Of a stretch of DNA of 64,000 nt, positions 43,615-51,884 are shown in pieces (the stretch's first letter is position 1; each line of letters opens with the position of its first letter). A model generated the notes under the pieces. That model was not told the origin of the DNA. It was given only the letters and a program-made list of their open reading frames with translations, and did not search any database. Source of the stretch: Prescottella defluvii. GTDB taxonomy: Bacteria > Actinomycetota > Actinomycetes > Mycobacteriales > Mycobacteriaceae. The stretch covers positions 62,001 through 126,000 of the forward strand of contig NZ_JPOC01000066.1 in NCBI RefSeq assembly GCF_000738775.1, read 5' to 3'. A program made the position numbers and the translations under genes.

Positions 43615-44528
43615 CGAACCCCCTCCGGTGCGGAACCGGTGGCGCCGACCGTACCGTCGACGAGCCGGACCAGGGCCGAGAAGTCGAGCCCGCCGAAACC
43701 GTTGTCGGCGAGTACGTCCAGTCGCCGGGCAACCTCGGCGGTTGCCGCGGCGTCGACTCCGTGTGCGGCAGCCGCGTCGAGCGCGAGGCCGAGATCCTTG
43801 CGCATCAGAGTGACGGCGAAGCCGCCCGCGAAGTCCCGGCTGGACGGTGCCGACTCGACGGCGCCGCCGACGGGGTAGTAGTTGCGCAGTGCCCAACTGT
43901 CGCCGGTGGAGACGCCGGCGATCTCGATGACCGTCTTCGGCGCGATGCCCAGACGTTGCGCCAGCGCCGCGGCCTCACACGTGCTCTGCATGTTCGCGGC
44001 GAGCATCATGTTGTTGAGCATCTTGGCGCTCTGGCCCGCACCGAGGTCGCCCGCGTGGAAGATGCGCGCACCCATCGACTGCAGGAGCGGGCGAGCCTCG
44101 TCGAGGTCCGCTTCGGCGCCACCGACCATGAACGTCAACGTCGCGTTCGCGGCACCAGCCGTGCCACCCGAGACCGGGGCGTCGAGGAAACGGCGACCGG
44201 TCGCGATGACGGCCCCGGCGATGTCGACGGCCTGGGTGGTGGCGATCGTGGAGGAGTCGATCACCAGCGCGGTGGGCGCGGAGACCGCGAGGGCGCCGGA
44301 GTCGAGCAGGGCGGCTCGCACGTGATCGCCCTTGGGCAGCATGGTGATCAGAACGTCGGCGTCGGCTCCGACGGTGACGGGCGAATCGGTGGTGGGGATG
44401 CCCTGCGTGGCCGCCGCCTCGCGAGCGTCGGATGACAGATCGAAACCGACCAGTTCGTAGCCTGCGCTGTGCAGATTTGCAGCCATCGGCAACCCCATGT
44501 TGCCCAGGCCGATCCAACCGATCTTCAT
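43611..44528 (-). CDS. mmsB: 3-Hydroxyisobutyrate dehydrogenase
   Basis: A 305-residue NAD-dependent beta-hydroxyacid dehydrogenase that makes methylmalonate semialdehyde from 3-hydroxyisobutyrate. The N-terminal Rossmann motif is IGWIGLGNMGLPMA, the substrate-binding signature is FLDAPVSGGTAGA and the catalytic Lys region is GQSAKMLNNMML. Start: ATG 44526-44528 with GGAAGGG upstream; the longer frame would extend into the divergent promoter. It is the first gene of the operon. The divergent LysR regulator and intergenic palindromes suggest substrate-induced expression. Confidence 0.94.
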   Translation of the reverse strand: MKIGWIGLGNMGLPMAANLHSAGYELVGFDLSSDAREAAATQGIPTTDSPVTVGADADVLITMLPKGDHVRAALLDSGALAVSAPTALVIDSSTIATTQAVDIAGAVIATGRRFLDAPVSGGTAGAANATLTFMVGGAEADLDEARPLLQSMGARIFHAGDLGAGQSAKMLNNMMLAANMQSTCEAAALAQRLGIAPKTVIEIAGVSTGDSWALRNYYPVGGAVESAPSSRDFAGGFAVTLMRKDLGLALDAAAAHGVDAAATAEVARRLDVLADNGFGGLDFSALVRLVDGTVGATGSAPEGVR

Positions 44529-44557
44529 GCTGGTGCCCTTCCGTCCGATGCCGAGCT

Positions 44558-44569
44558 GTAGATATCTAC
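44558..44569. promoter_or_regulatory. Palindrome near the mmsB start
   Basis: GTAGATATCTAC is a perfect 12-bp palindrome, 30 bp upstream of mmsB, in the mmsB-LysR divergent region. It may be the second LysR contact site close to the mmsB promoter. Confidence 0.45.
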
Positions 44570-44632
44570 GTCGGCTGTGCGGACAAGAGTGAGCTAGATT
44601 ACAGCTTTGGAAAAGGCCCTCTTCGACACACA

Positions 44633-44654
44633 AGCTGTGCATGAATGCACAGCT
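44633..44654. promoter_or_regulatory. Probable LysR operator (perfect inverted repeat)
   Basis: AGCTGTGCAT-GA-ATGCACAGCT is a perfect 10-bp inverted repeat with a 2-bp spacer, ending 15 bp before the LysR start codon at 44670. It is consistent with an autoregulatory site. Confidence 0.6.
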
Positions 44655-44669
44655 GACCTGGGAGTCAAT

Positions 44670-45566
44670 GTGCGCGCGGACGATCTCGTGGTGCTATTGG
44701 AAATCGCGCGGTGTGGCTCGCTCGTCGGGGCCGCCTCCGCGCTCGGACTCAACCACGCGACGGTGTCCCGGCGGATGTCGGCGTTGGAGTCGGAACTGCA
44801 CGCACCGGTTCTGGTGAGGGGCGTCCAGGGATGCGAGCTGACCGACCTCGGCCACCGGCTGCTGAGATCGTGCGAGCAGATCGAATCGGCGCTCACCGAT
44901 GTACGCGACCTGGTGAGCACCACTCCCCGCGAGCGTGAACTCTCCGGTCTCGTGCGGATCGCCACGACCGAGGCGTTCGGTTCGTACTTCATCGCGCCGT
45001 TGCTGGCCGACCTGCACCGAATCAACTCGGATCTCCTCGTCGAGATCGTCACGCAGACACGGCTGAGTGCGTTCGGGGCCGGCGCCGACATCGAGATCGG
45101 GGTCGGGGAGCCGGTGTACGGACGGCCCGGCGCCGAGAAACTGACGGACTACAGGCTGGGGCTGTACGCCTCCGACGCGTATCGGGCCGAACGCGGCATG
45201 CCGACGTCGCTCGAGGACCTGGACGGTCATTCGCTCGTCTACTACATCGAGGGCCTGCTCCGGGTCGAGGACCTCGACGTGCTGACGAAGCTCACCGGCA
45301 ACCACAAGGTCACCTTCGGCTCGACCAGCGTGCAGGCGCAAGCCGCGGCGACACTGGCCGGCGCCGGCATCGGACTGCTTCCGGCATTCGTGGCCGAGCG
45401 CGAGCCGACCCTGCAGCGGGTGCTGCAGTCCGACGTCGCCATCACCCTCGAGTTCACGGCGTGCCTGGCGCCGAGACGGCTGCGCAGACCCGCGGCCGTC
45501 ACGGTGCTGCAGGCGATCCGGGAGATGGTTGCCGAGAGACAGTCCGAGCTGATGCCGCAGTGGTGA
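44670..45566 (+). CDS. LysR-family regulator divergent from the mms operon
   Basis: A 298-residue LysR-type regulator. The N-terminal helix-turn-helix is CGSLVGAASALGLNHATVSRRMSALE (residues about 15-40, broken here as SLVGAASALGL and NHATVSRRMSALE) and the rest is the periplasmic-binding-protein-like effector domain, including LVRIATTEAFGSYFIAPLL. Start: GTG 44670 with GGGAG five bases upstream; the TTG at 44607 would run through the operator and add 21 atypical residues. Divergence from mmsB suggests activation by 3-hydroxyisobutyrate or a CoA derivative. Confidence 0.87.
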   Translation: MRADDLVVLLEIARCGSLVGAASALGLNHATVSRRMSALESELHAPVLVRGVQGCELTDLGHRLLRSCEQIESALTDVRDLVSTTPRERELSGLVRIATTEAFGSYFIAPLLADLHRINSDLLVEIVTQTRLSAFGAGADIEIGVGEPVYGRPGAEKLTDYRLGLYASDAYRAERGMPTSLEDLDGHSLVYYIEGLLRVEDLDVLTKLTGNHKVTFGSTSVQAQAAATLAGAGIGLLPAFVAEREPTLQRVLQSDVAITLEFTACLAPRRLRRPAAVTVLQAIREMVAERQSELMPQW

Positions 45567-45575
45567 GCAGGCGCC

Positions 45576-46445
45576 TCAGATCCCGGCGGCGAACCGCCGG
45601 TGCCGGGCGGCGTCGGCGCGTTCGGGACTGATGGCGTCGACCAGCCGGGTGAGGCGTCCGAACGTGGGACCCATCCGCCGCGGCCGGTGGACGATCGCGT
45701 CGCAGATGACCCGAGCTGCCTCCTCCGGTGTGAGCGCCGAGGCCTTCAGATACTGCGCGTTGGGCGCGATCATCGCGGTCCGCACCAGCGGCATGTACAC
45801 CGACGTGAAAGTGATGTTCTCGTCGAGGGTTTCGGCCTGGAACGACATCGAGACCTCGTCGAGGGCGGCCTTCGAGGCGACATAGGCGCCGTAGCCCGGA
45901 CCGCCGAACAGGTTCGCGGCCGACAACACGTTGATCACCTGCCCGTAGCGGCGTTCCCGCATCCCGGGCAGCACACCCAGCATGACGCGCACCGCGGCGA
46001 AGTAGTTGATCTGCATGGTGCGTTCGAAGTCGTGCGCCCGCTCGTACGACTGGGCGAGGGAGCGGCGGATGGACCGGCCGGCATTGTTGACGAGGATGTC
46101 GACACCGTCGTGGTCGCCCAGGATCCGGGCGATCGTCGCGTCGGACGCCTCGGCATCGCTCAGGTCGCAGGGGTACGCGAACGCCTTCCCGCCGCGGGCC
46201 GTGACGGCGTCGACGACTTCGCGAAGTTCCGGCTCGCGTCGGGCGACCAGCAACACCGTGGCGCCGGCGGCGCCGAGGTCGAGAGCGACGGCCCGGCCGA
46301 TGCCCGACGACGCCCCGGTGATCAGCACGCGCCGACCGGACGCTGCCTCGGCGAGCGAGCCACGTCGTCGTCGCGGGAACGGCCCCCGCGTGTCGAGTCC
46401 GTGCTTGGCCTGGAACCACCACCCCTTCTGCTGCGTATCAGTCAT
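45576..46445 (-). CDS. Short-chain dehydrogenase (acyl-CoA reductase-associated type)
   Basis: A 289-residue SDR with a 40-residue N-terminal extension before the cofactor site. The motifs are GASSGIGRAVALDLG, NNAGRSI and YGAYVASK. The tail PRRMGPTFGRLTRLVDAISPE resembles mycobacterial SDRs that follow fatty acyl-CoA reductases or form membrane-near complexes. Substrate unknown. It starts at ATG 46443-46445, 42 bp after the CopD gene on the same strand, so cotranscription with the copper genes is possible but functionally unexplained. Confidence 0.86.
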   Translation of the reverse strand: MTDTQQKGWWFQAKHGLDTRGPFPRRRRGSLAEAASGRRVLITGASSGIGRAVALDLGAAGATVLLVARREPELREVVDAVTARGGKAFAYPCDLSDAEASDATIARILGDHDGVDILVNNAGRSIRRSLAQSYERAHDFERTMQINYFAAVRVMLGVLPGMRERRYGQVINVLSAANLFGGPGYGAYVASKAALDEVSMSFQAETLDENITFTSVYMPLVRTAMIAPNAQYLKASALTPEEAARVICDAIVHRPRRMGPTFGRLTRLVDAISPERADAARHRRFAAGI

Positions 46446-46487
46446 GGTGACGGATCCTAGGCGACGGCGGCTCCGTAGGTGACCGCT

Positions 46488-47432
46488 TCAGGCGGTGGTT
46501 GCCAGGGCCGCTGCCAGCCCGAATGCGACTGCCATCGCGGCGGATTCGCCGACTGCGCGGCGCAGCGACGCGTCGGCGCTCATCCGGTGTGCCGCGGCCG
46601 GGACCACCCACGTGCGGCGCAGCCACCAACCGGCGGAGAGCAGGACCACGAGCGCGGCGATCTTGGCGAGCACCACCCGGCCGTACCCGGTGGTCAGCAG
46701 CGGCGCGATGCCGCCGAGGCGGATCGCGGCGTTGACGACGCCGGTCACCGCGAGCACCCACACGCAGCGCCACGCGACGGTCGAGTAGCGCGGCAGCAGC
46801 GTCGACCACGCTCCGCGGGATCGGGCGGTCAGCGCCAGCGCCACCAGCATGCCGAACCAGGTCGCGGCGGCGAGGACGTGTCCGGCGTCGAGCAGCGATC
46901 CCAGCGTCTGCTGCGACATGTGTCCGCTGATCGGACGCGCGATGAGGGCCAGACCCGCCAGCGCCAGGACCGGCGCGGCGGGCCACGGCAGGCCGCGGCG
47001 GTACGCGATCGCCGAGATCAGCGCCACCAGCGCGGCGCACACCACCGTCGCGGCGCCGAGCCGCCCGGTGTTCACGACCCGGACGAAGTCGAGAACGGTT
47101 CCGGGTGCGACGGCGAATCGGGATCGGCCCTCCGTCTCGGCCGCCTCGAGGATCAGCAGCACCGTCTCGGCCGCGGTCCATGCGCCGGCCACGGCGGCGG
47201 TGGACTGCCACAGCAGGTCGGGTGCGAGGGCGGGGCGGCGCTCGTCGCGCTGCAGCCACTGCCACGCGGCGAGACCGAACGCGGTCGAGCCGAGGCCGAC
47301 GGCCAGTACCCGCACGATGCTGGTGGGGGAGGGTCCGTCGGGGGTGGCGAGGAGCCATCCGATCGCCACCCCGGCGAGAGCGGTGAGGACGGCGAACAGC
47401 AGCCAGGGCCGGCCGATGCTCACCGTCCTCAT
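46488..47432 (-). CDS. CopD-domain copper resistance/uptake membrane protein
   Basis: A 314-residue polytopic membrane protein with about eight helices, of the CopD/YcnJ family. LLDAGHVLAAATWFGMLVALAL is the CopD-domain marker, with a conserved His. Further positions are RPISGHMSQQ and VWVLAVTGVVNAAIRLGG. In bacteria CopD cooperates with periplasmic CopC to move copper across the membrane. It is 19 bp after the CopC gene. Start ATG 47430-47432. Confidence 0.87.
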   Translation of the reverse strand: MRTVSIGRPWLLFAVLTALAGVAIGWLLATPDGPSPTSIVRVLAVGLGSTAFGLAAWQWLQRDERRPALAPDLLWQSTAAVAGAWTAAETVLLILEAAETEGRSRFAVAPGTVLDFVRVVNTGRLGAATVVCAALVALISAIAYRRGLPWPAAPVLALAGLALIARPISGHMSQQTLGSLLDAGHVLAAATWFGMLVALALTARSRGAWSTLLPRYSTVAWRCVWVLAVTGVVNAAIRLGGIAPLLTTGYGRVVLAKIAALVVLLSAGWWLRRTWVVPAAAHRMSADASLRRAVGESAAMAVAFGLAAALATTA

Positions 47433-47451
47433 CCGAGTGGTGTCCGGTCCG

Positions 47452-47997
47452 TCAGTTCTCGCCGCGTGGCTTGCGCAGCGCGAACCACAGGCCGCCGCCG
47501 AACACGACGACGCCGACGCCGACCAGACCCCAGACCAGAAGGTTCGATCCGGAATCGTCGGTGCCGCCGGACTCGTTCTGCCCGTTGACCTTCGGACCCG
47601 GCGTGCCGGTGCCCTCCTGGGTGAGGGTGAACACCCGGGTGCCGCTGACGGGGTGACCGTCGGCGGAGGTCACCCGGAACGCCATCGTGTACTCGCCGAC
47701 CGGGCCGAGGCCGTCGAGCGGGACGCTGACGCTGTCGCCCTGAACCGACGGCTCCCCCTTCGACCACAGGTTGCCGTCCGGGCCGACGACGGTGAGCGAC
47801 GCGAACTTCTCCTGCAGTGCCTCGTTGAACGTGACCGTGACCTGGTCCGGGGCGGTCGCGATCTGCGCCCCGTTCTCGGGACTGCTGGAGAGGACGGCCG
47901 AGTGCGCGGACGCGGTGCTGGCGCCCAACATCGTCGCGAGCATCGCGACGAAACCGACGGCGATGATGCGGAAGCGGTGGATCCGGTGTGCGCTCAT
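47452..47997 (-). CDS. CopC-domain copper-binding protein with C-terminal anchor
   Basis: A 181-residue exported protein. A signal peptide of about 31 residues ends in ASTASA, leaving a mature N-terminus at HSAVLSSSPENG. That N-terminal His, with the DGHP His, forms the CopC-type copper(II) site. The beta-sandwich is followed by a disordered, Gly/Asn-rich linker and a helix LLVWGLVGVGVVVFGGGLWFA with a basic tail, which tethers it to the membrane. It overlaps YcnI (ATGA), so the two are coupled. Confidence 0.9.
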   Translation of the reverse strand: MSAHRIHRFRIIAVGFVAMLATMLGASTASAHSAVLSSSPENGAQIATAPDQVTVTFNEALQEKFASLTVVGPDGNLWSKGEPSVQGDSVSVPLDGLGPVGEYTMAFRVTSADGHPVSGTRVFTLTQEGTGTPGPKVNGQNESGGTDDSGSNLLVWGLVGVGVVVFGGGLWFALRKPRGEN

Positions 47998-48656
47998 GAG
48001 CGGCGGCTCCGGATCGTCGCGCCGATGCCCAGGGCGGCGCCCAGCGCGCCCAGGACCAGGCCGATGCCGCCCAGCCAGCGGGCCGTGGTGTCGGTGGTGT
48101 GGGTGGTCTCGTCGGCGGCGACCGTCGCGTCCACGGCTCCGTGCGCGTCGCCGTCACCGCTGCCCGCGGCGAGTGTCAGCGTCGGGGCTGGCTTGTCCGG
48201 TTCGCTGCCGTCGGGGTTCGGCTGCTGATCCCACTGCACGACGGTGCCGTCGCTGTAGGTCTGGGTGGCGGGGAACTCGACGGAGCCCTGCTCGGGCAGC
48301 GGCCCGGCGGAGAGCACGAACTGCTGGAACTGTCCGGGCCCGACGCTCACACCGGGATCGGCCGTCCACGTCACCGACGTCGCGGACTTCGACGCCGGGT
48401 CCTTCTGGACCGTCGAGGTCCAGCCGGGCATCGGCTCGGTCCGCGCCGACTTCAGGCTCGGCAACTGCACGGTGACCGCGGTGGTGCCGGCGGTGTCGGA
48501 TTCGGTGGGGACGCGGAACGTGAGGACGGAGTAGCCGCCCTGCTCGGCGCCCGGTGCGGCGACCGAGACGTGCGCGGACGCCACGCCGGTGGCCAGCAGC
48601 AGCGCGCCGCCGGCGGCGCCCACCGTGAGGAGGGCGCGGGAGAAGGTTCGTTTCAT
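47994..48656 (-). CDS. YcnI-domain (DUF1775) copper-binding protein
   Basis: A 220-residue exported protein. The signal peptide ends in ATGVASA and the mature protein starts HVSV, with the N-terminal His that binds Cu(II) in YcnI. The MPGWTSTVQ segment has the conserved Trp. The C-terminal part has a His-containing disordered stretch (ETTHTTDTT) and a membrane helix with a basic end. It is likely a copper chaperone working with CopC and CopD in the same operon. Start ATG 48654-48656. Confidence 0.9.
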   Translation of the reverse strand: MKRTFSRALLTVGAAGGALLLATGVASAHVSVAAPGAEQGGYSVLTFRVPTESDTAGTTAVTVQLPSLKSARTEPMPGWTSTVQKDPASKSATSVTWTADPGVSVGPGQFQQFVLSAGPLPEQGSVEFPATQTYSDGTVVQWDQQPNPDGSEPDKPAPTLTLAAGSGDGDAHGAVDATVAADETTHTTDTTARWLGGIGLVLGALGAALGIGATIRSRRS

Positions 48657-48699
48657 TGTTCGGGTGTCGTTTCTGTGCGGGGGATGCGATGGACGCGGG

Positions 48700-49227
48700 T
48701 CACGCGTACACCGGCGGTCCGCGCCGGGACAGGCCGACAGCGAGCACAGCAGGACGGGGAGCTCGACGACAGCGCGGTCGCGGCAGGGGCGCGGGCGCCG
48801 ACTCGACGGCGAGGATGGGCGGTGCCAGGACCCACCGGACCACGCGGGTCACCGGCCCGTAGAGGCCCTCGGCGCCGAGGACGAGCACCGCGCACACGAC
48901 GGTGGCCGCGGCGTGCGCGGCCAGCATCGCGGCGCCGGGCACACCGGCGTGGGCGTGCGTGTCCGAGGCGACGGTGAGTGCGAGATGTCCGGCGCCCTGA
49001 CCGGCCGCGAGCGCCGCCAGCAGCGCCGTACGACTACGGCTCAGGACGGGCAGACCACCGACGATCGTGCCGACGCCGATGCACGCCGCGAGCAGCAGCG
49101 TCAGGGCCGTCGAGCCGGGGAAACCGCCGCCGACGACACCGTGCGCGGCGATGGCGAGCGCCGCCGCAGCCGCCCCCACCGCTCCGCCGCGGAGTGCGGC
49201 GGTCGGAGCGGGGCGGGTGACGGGCAC
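48700..49227 (-). CDS. Hypothetical membrane protein of the copper operon
   Basis: A 175-residue protein with about five hydrophobic helices. Between helices there is ASDTHAHAGVPG, a small His cluster that could bind metal, and the tail is Pro/Arg-rich (APAPLPRPRCRRAP). It lies directly upstream of the YcnI gene, and equivalents occur in actinobacterial copC-ycnI loci. Function unknown; a role in copper transfer is inferred from place only. Start: GTG at 49227 is the best candidate but lacks a clear ribosome site. Confidence 0.65.
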   Translation of the reverse strand: MPVTRPAPTAALRGGAVGAAAAALAIAAHGVVGGGFPGSTALTLLLAACIGVGTIVGGLPVLSRSRTALLAALAAGQGAGHLALTVASDTHAHAGVPGAAMLAAHAAATVVCAVLVLGAEGLYGPVTRVVRWVLAPPILAVESAPAPLPRPRCRRAPRPAVLAVGLSRRGPPVYA

Positions 49228-49246
49228 GGCGATCGGGTGGGCTCGG

Positions 49247-49876
49247 TCAGCGGACGCCGAGGCGGGCCAGGATGTCGGCCTCGACGCCGTCCAGCTCGGA
49301 GGAGATGGCGTGGTGGGCCTGCTTGCGGCGCGCCGACGGCATCTGCTCGGCCGCGTGGACCGCGGTACCGAGGTCGACGAGGCGGCTGCGGATCGCGGTC
49401 GCGAACTGCTGCGTCTCGGTGTCGTTGGGGTGCCGGGTGACGATCTCGTCGACGGACTTCTCGGCACCGGCGATCCGGGCGCTGAGCTTGGCGCCGTGCC
49501 CGGTGTACTCGCCGAGCTGGTCGACGGCGATGCCCATGCGCTGCGCGCGCTGGGTGTCGATCTGGCCGCGCAGGGCGGTGGCGCCGCGGTACGCGAGCGG
49601 CACCACGACCGGCGCGAGCAGGCGGGCGACACCGAGGTAGCGGCGCAGCTGCGTGACCGTCAGGCCCTTCTCGGCGGCCTTGACGGCGGCCTTCTCCTGC
49701 GCCTTCAGCGTCGAGATCTGCGCCTTGTCGACCTTCTTCTGGGCCTTCGAGTCCGACCGGTGCTTCTTGCGGTCGTTCTTGGCGCCGAGCTTGGCCTCGA
49801 GCTTCGCCTTGTGCTTGAGCGCCTTCGCCTCGGCCTTGCGCGTGGCGCGCCGCTTACGTTTCTTGAACAACCCCAC
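49247..49876 (-). CDS. DUF6474-family protein
   Basis: A 209-residue protein with a strongly basic N-terminal third (Lys/Arg/Ala-rich, helical, about residues 1-60), then a single hydrophobic stretch LLAPVVVPLAYRGATAL and an acidic helical C-terminal half with GVEADILARLGVR. This matches the actinobacterial DUF6474 family, with no known function; the basic tail could bind nucleic acid or the membrane. Start: GTG 49876 gives the family-typical beginning VGLFKKRKRR. A TAnnnT-like TAAGCT lies upstream in the divergent gap. Confidence 0.8.
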   Translation of the reverse strand: MGLFKKRKRRATRKAEAKALKHKAKLEAKLGAKNDRKKHRSDSKAQKKVDKAQISTLKAQEKAAVKAAEKGLTVTQLRRYLGVARLLAPVVVPLAYRGATALRGQIDTQRAQRMGIAVDQLGEYTGHGAKLSARIAGAEKSVDEIVTRHPNDTETQQFATAIRSRLVDLGTAVHAAEQMPSARRKQAHHAISSELDGVEADILARLGVR

Positions 49877-49983
49877 TGGAAAGGCCCCTCCATCTGGTGT
49901 TTCGGCGCGCCGGCGGACTGCGGCCCAGCTTATCTGCGCTCGTTCATGCTCCGCCGCTTTCGGCTTTACCCTAGGTGAGCACA

Positions 49984-49989
49984 TAATCT
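49984..49989 (+). promoter_or_regulatory. -10 box of a probably leaderless nuclease mRNA
   Basis: TAATCT stands 8 bases before GTG 49998. It is the same hexamer and nearly the same spacing as at the response-regulator gene (33297). Confidence 0.45.
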
Positions 49990-49997
49990 TCCACATC

Positions 49998-51650
49998 GTG
50001 TGTTCCCCGATCGGCCCGCAGGACTGCGCCGACACCGCTGAGACAGCGGCGTCGGCGAGACTCGGCGCTTCCCTGGTCCCTGTGCCGCCCGTGCTTCTCG
50101 AGCCGGGTGCGTTGACCCGGTGCCGCCACCGGGTCCACCTGGACGCCGCCTACCCGGATCTGTTGGCGGACGCCCCCGAGAACACCGGCGTGAAGCAGCG
50201 GCAGGAGGCGGCGGCCGCGCAGCGCGAGGCGGTCCGGGTCCGGCTGATGGAGGCCGACCCCGACGCGTGGGTGCGGATCGCCCCCGACGGTCCCGCCGGG
50301 CAGCGGGCCCGCGACACCCTCGACGCGTGCCGGGCCGGTGCCGACAAGATCTGGGGCGCGCTGCTGCCCGTCGAACGCGACACCGGCCGGCGCGGCCGCG
50401 TCGAAATCCTGCTGCGTGACGTCGACCGCGGCGGGTACATCCCGGTGATCGTCGTCAACCACAAGGTCACCGACCCGGGGCGCGGTGCCACCACGTCGGG
50501 GCTGTTCGAGTGGGCGCCCGTCGTCGACGAGAAGCGCAAGGTGCGCGCCCAGCTGCGCGACCAGATGCGGTTGGCGCAGGTGTACCGGATGCTCGAGCGG
50601 CACGACCTCGCCAGCCCGGCCCTGCTCGGCGGCGCCATCGGCTACGGCGCCGACTGCGTGCTGGTGCACGACCTGTCCACCGTCCTGGACGACTACGACG
50701 AACGGTTCGCGGACCGGATCGCCGTCGCGCGCGGCGAACTCGTGACGGTGCCCTCCCAGATCGGCGAGTGCCGCTCCTGCCCGTGGTGGTCGGGGTGCCG
50801 CGCGAAGCTCGAGGAGACCCGCGACGTGTCGCTGGTCGCGACGGGTTCGCGTGCCGACGCGCTCCGCGAGCACGGTGTGACCACCATCGAGCAGCTGGCG
50901 GCGTGGGAGGGCGATCCCCCGGAGGAGTGGCCGCACAATTCGTTCCACGACACCGTCGTCACCGCGAAGGCGTGGCTGTCGGGTGCCCCGCTGGTGCGCC
51001 GGCACGACACGGTGACGGTGACCCGCGCCGACGTCGAGGTGGACGTCGACATGGAGAGCTACCAGGAGCACGGCGCCTACCTGTGGGGGACGCTGCTCAA
51101 CGTGGCCGGCACGTCGGTGTACCGGCCGTTCGTGAGCTGGGACCCGGTGCCGACGCTCGACGAGGCCCGGTCGTTCGCCGAGTTCTGGACGTGGCTCATG
51201 GCGGAGCGAGCCGGCGCCGCGGCCGCCGGGAAGACCTTTGCCGCCTACTGCTATTCACGGGCCGCCGAGGACAAGTGGCTGCTCGACTCGGCCCGGCGGT
51301 TCGCCGGCGCCCCCGGCATCCCCACCGTCGCCGAGATCCGCGAGTTCATCGACAGCCCGCAGTGGGTGGACATCTACCAGGCCGTCGGCGAGAACTTCGT
51401 GTGCCCGAACGGTAAGGGGCTGAAGAAGATCGCCCCCGTCGCCGGATTCCACTGGCGCGACGCCGAGGCCAGCGGTGAGGCGTCGATGAGTTGGTACCGC
51501 GAGGCCGTCGGCTACGACGGTGAACCGGACCTCACCCAGCGGCAGCGGCTGCTCGAGTACAACGAGGACGACGTCGTCGCCACCAAGGTGCTGCGCGAGT
51601 GGATGAGCGACCGCGCCGTCGCCGAGATCCCGCACGAGTCGGAGCTGTAG
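49998..51650 (+). CDS. TM0106-family RecB-like nuclease
   Basis: A 550-residue protein of the TM0106 family (equivalent of Rv2119), combining a Cas4/RecB-type nuclease with an RNase-H-like domain. The N-terminal nuclease part has VNHKVTDPG (catalytic core region) and a cysteine cluster CRSCPWWSGC, probably for an iron-sulfur cluster, with a further Cys near the N-terminus (LTRCRHRVHLD). The C-terminal half shows VDVDMESYQ and the late LLEYNEDDVVATKVLREW, a DEDDh-like 3'-5' exonuclease pattern. Start: GTG 49998 follows a leaderless -10; GTG 50082 and 50091 are alternatives. Its role in DNA repair is not established. Confidence 0.85.
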   Translation: MCSPIGPQDCADTAETAASARLGASLVPVPPVLLEPGALTRCRHRVHLDAAYPDLLADAPENTGVKQRQEAAAAQREAVRVRLMEADPDAWVRIAPDGPAGQRARDTLDACRAGADKIWGALLPVERDTGRRGRVEILLRDVDRGGYIPVIVVNHKVTDPGRGATTSGLFEWAPVVDEKRKVRAQLRDQMRLAQVYRMLERHDLASPALLGGAIGYGADCVLVHDLSTVLDDYDERFADRIAVARGELVTVPSQIGECRSCPWWSGCRAKLEETRDVSLVATGSRADALREHGVTTIEQLAAWEGDPPEEWPHNSFHDTVVTAKAWLSGAPLVRRHDTVTVTRADVEVDVDMESYQEHGAYLWGTLLNVAGTSVYRPFVSWDPVPTLDEARSFAEFWTWLMAERAGAAAAGKTFAAYCYSRAAEDKWLLDSARRFAGAPGIPTVAEIREFIDSPQWVDIYQAVGENFVCPNGKGLKKIAPVAGFHWRDAEASGEASMSWYREAVGYDGEPDLTQRQRLLEYNEDDVVATKVLREWMSDRAVAEIPHESEL

Positions 51651-51676
51651 GCGCTCAGCTTCTCCCGCCCCATCTC

Positions 51677-51786
51677 CCCGCGTTTTGCGCACTTATCGCG
51701 GGTTTTGTGCCCTTCCTCTCGCGGTTCGCGCACTTGGCGCGAGGATCGGGGGGCGGATTCCGCGTTTTGCGCACTTGGCGCGCGGA
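51677..51786. repeat. Cluster of four short degenerate repeats
   Basis: A unit of about 21-24 bp related to CGCGTTTTGCGCACTTGGCG occurs four times in about 110 bp: near 51680-51700, 51700-51723 (most diverged), 51721-51741 and 51760-51783. Each copy is flanked by short CG-rich inverted arms such as CCCGCG/CGCGGG. The repeats fill the 234-bp gap between the nuclease and PPOX genes. Function unknown. Confidence 0.65.
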
Positions 51787-51884
51787 TACGGTCGATCCGG
51801 GACGTCCGGGTGGGCCTCGCGATGAGTTCTCGACGGTTTCCGGGTCCGTACCGGTGACAGCACCCGACGAGACCGGAGACTCCC

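Noticed and set aside
51677-51786. CRISPR array next to a RecB/Cas4-like nuclease
   Set aside because: The units are degenerate, abut each other and lack regular unique spacers; no other cas genes are present.
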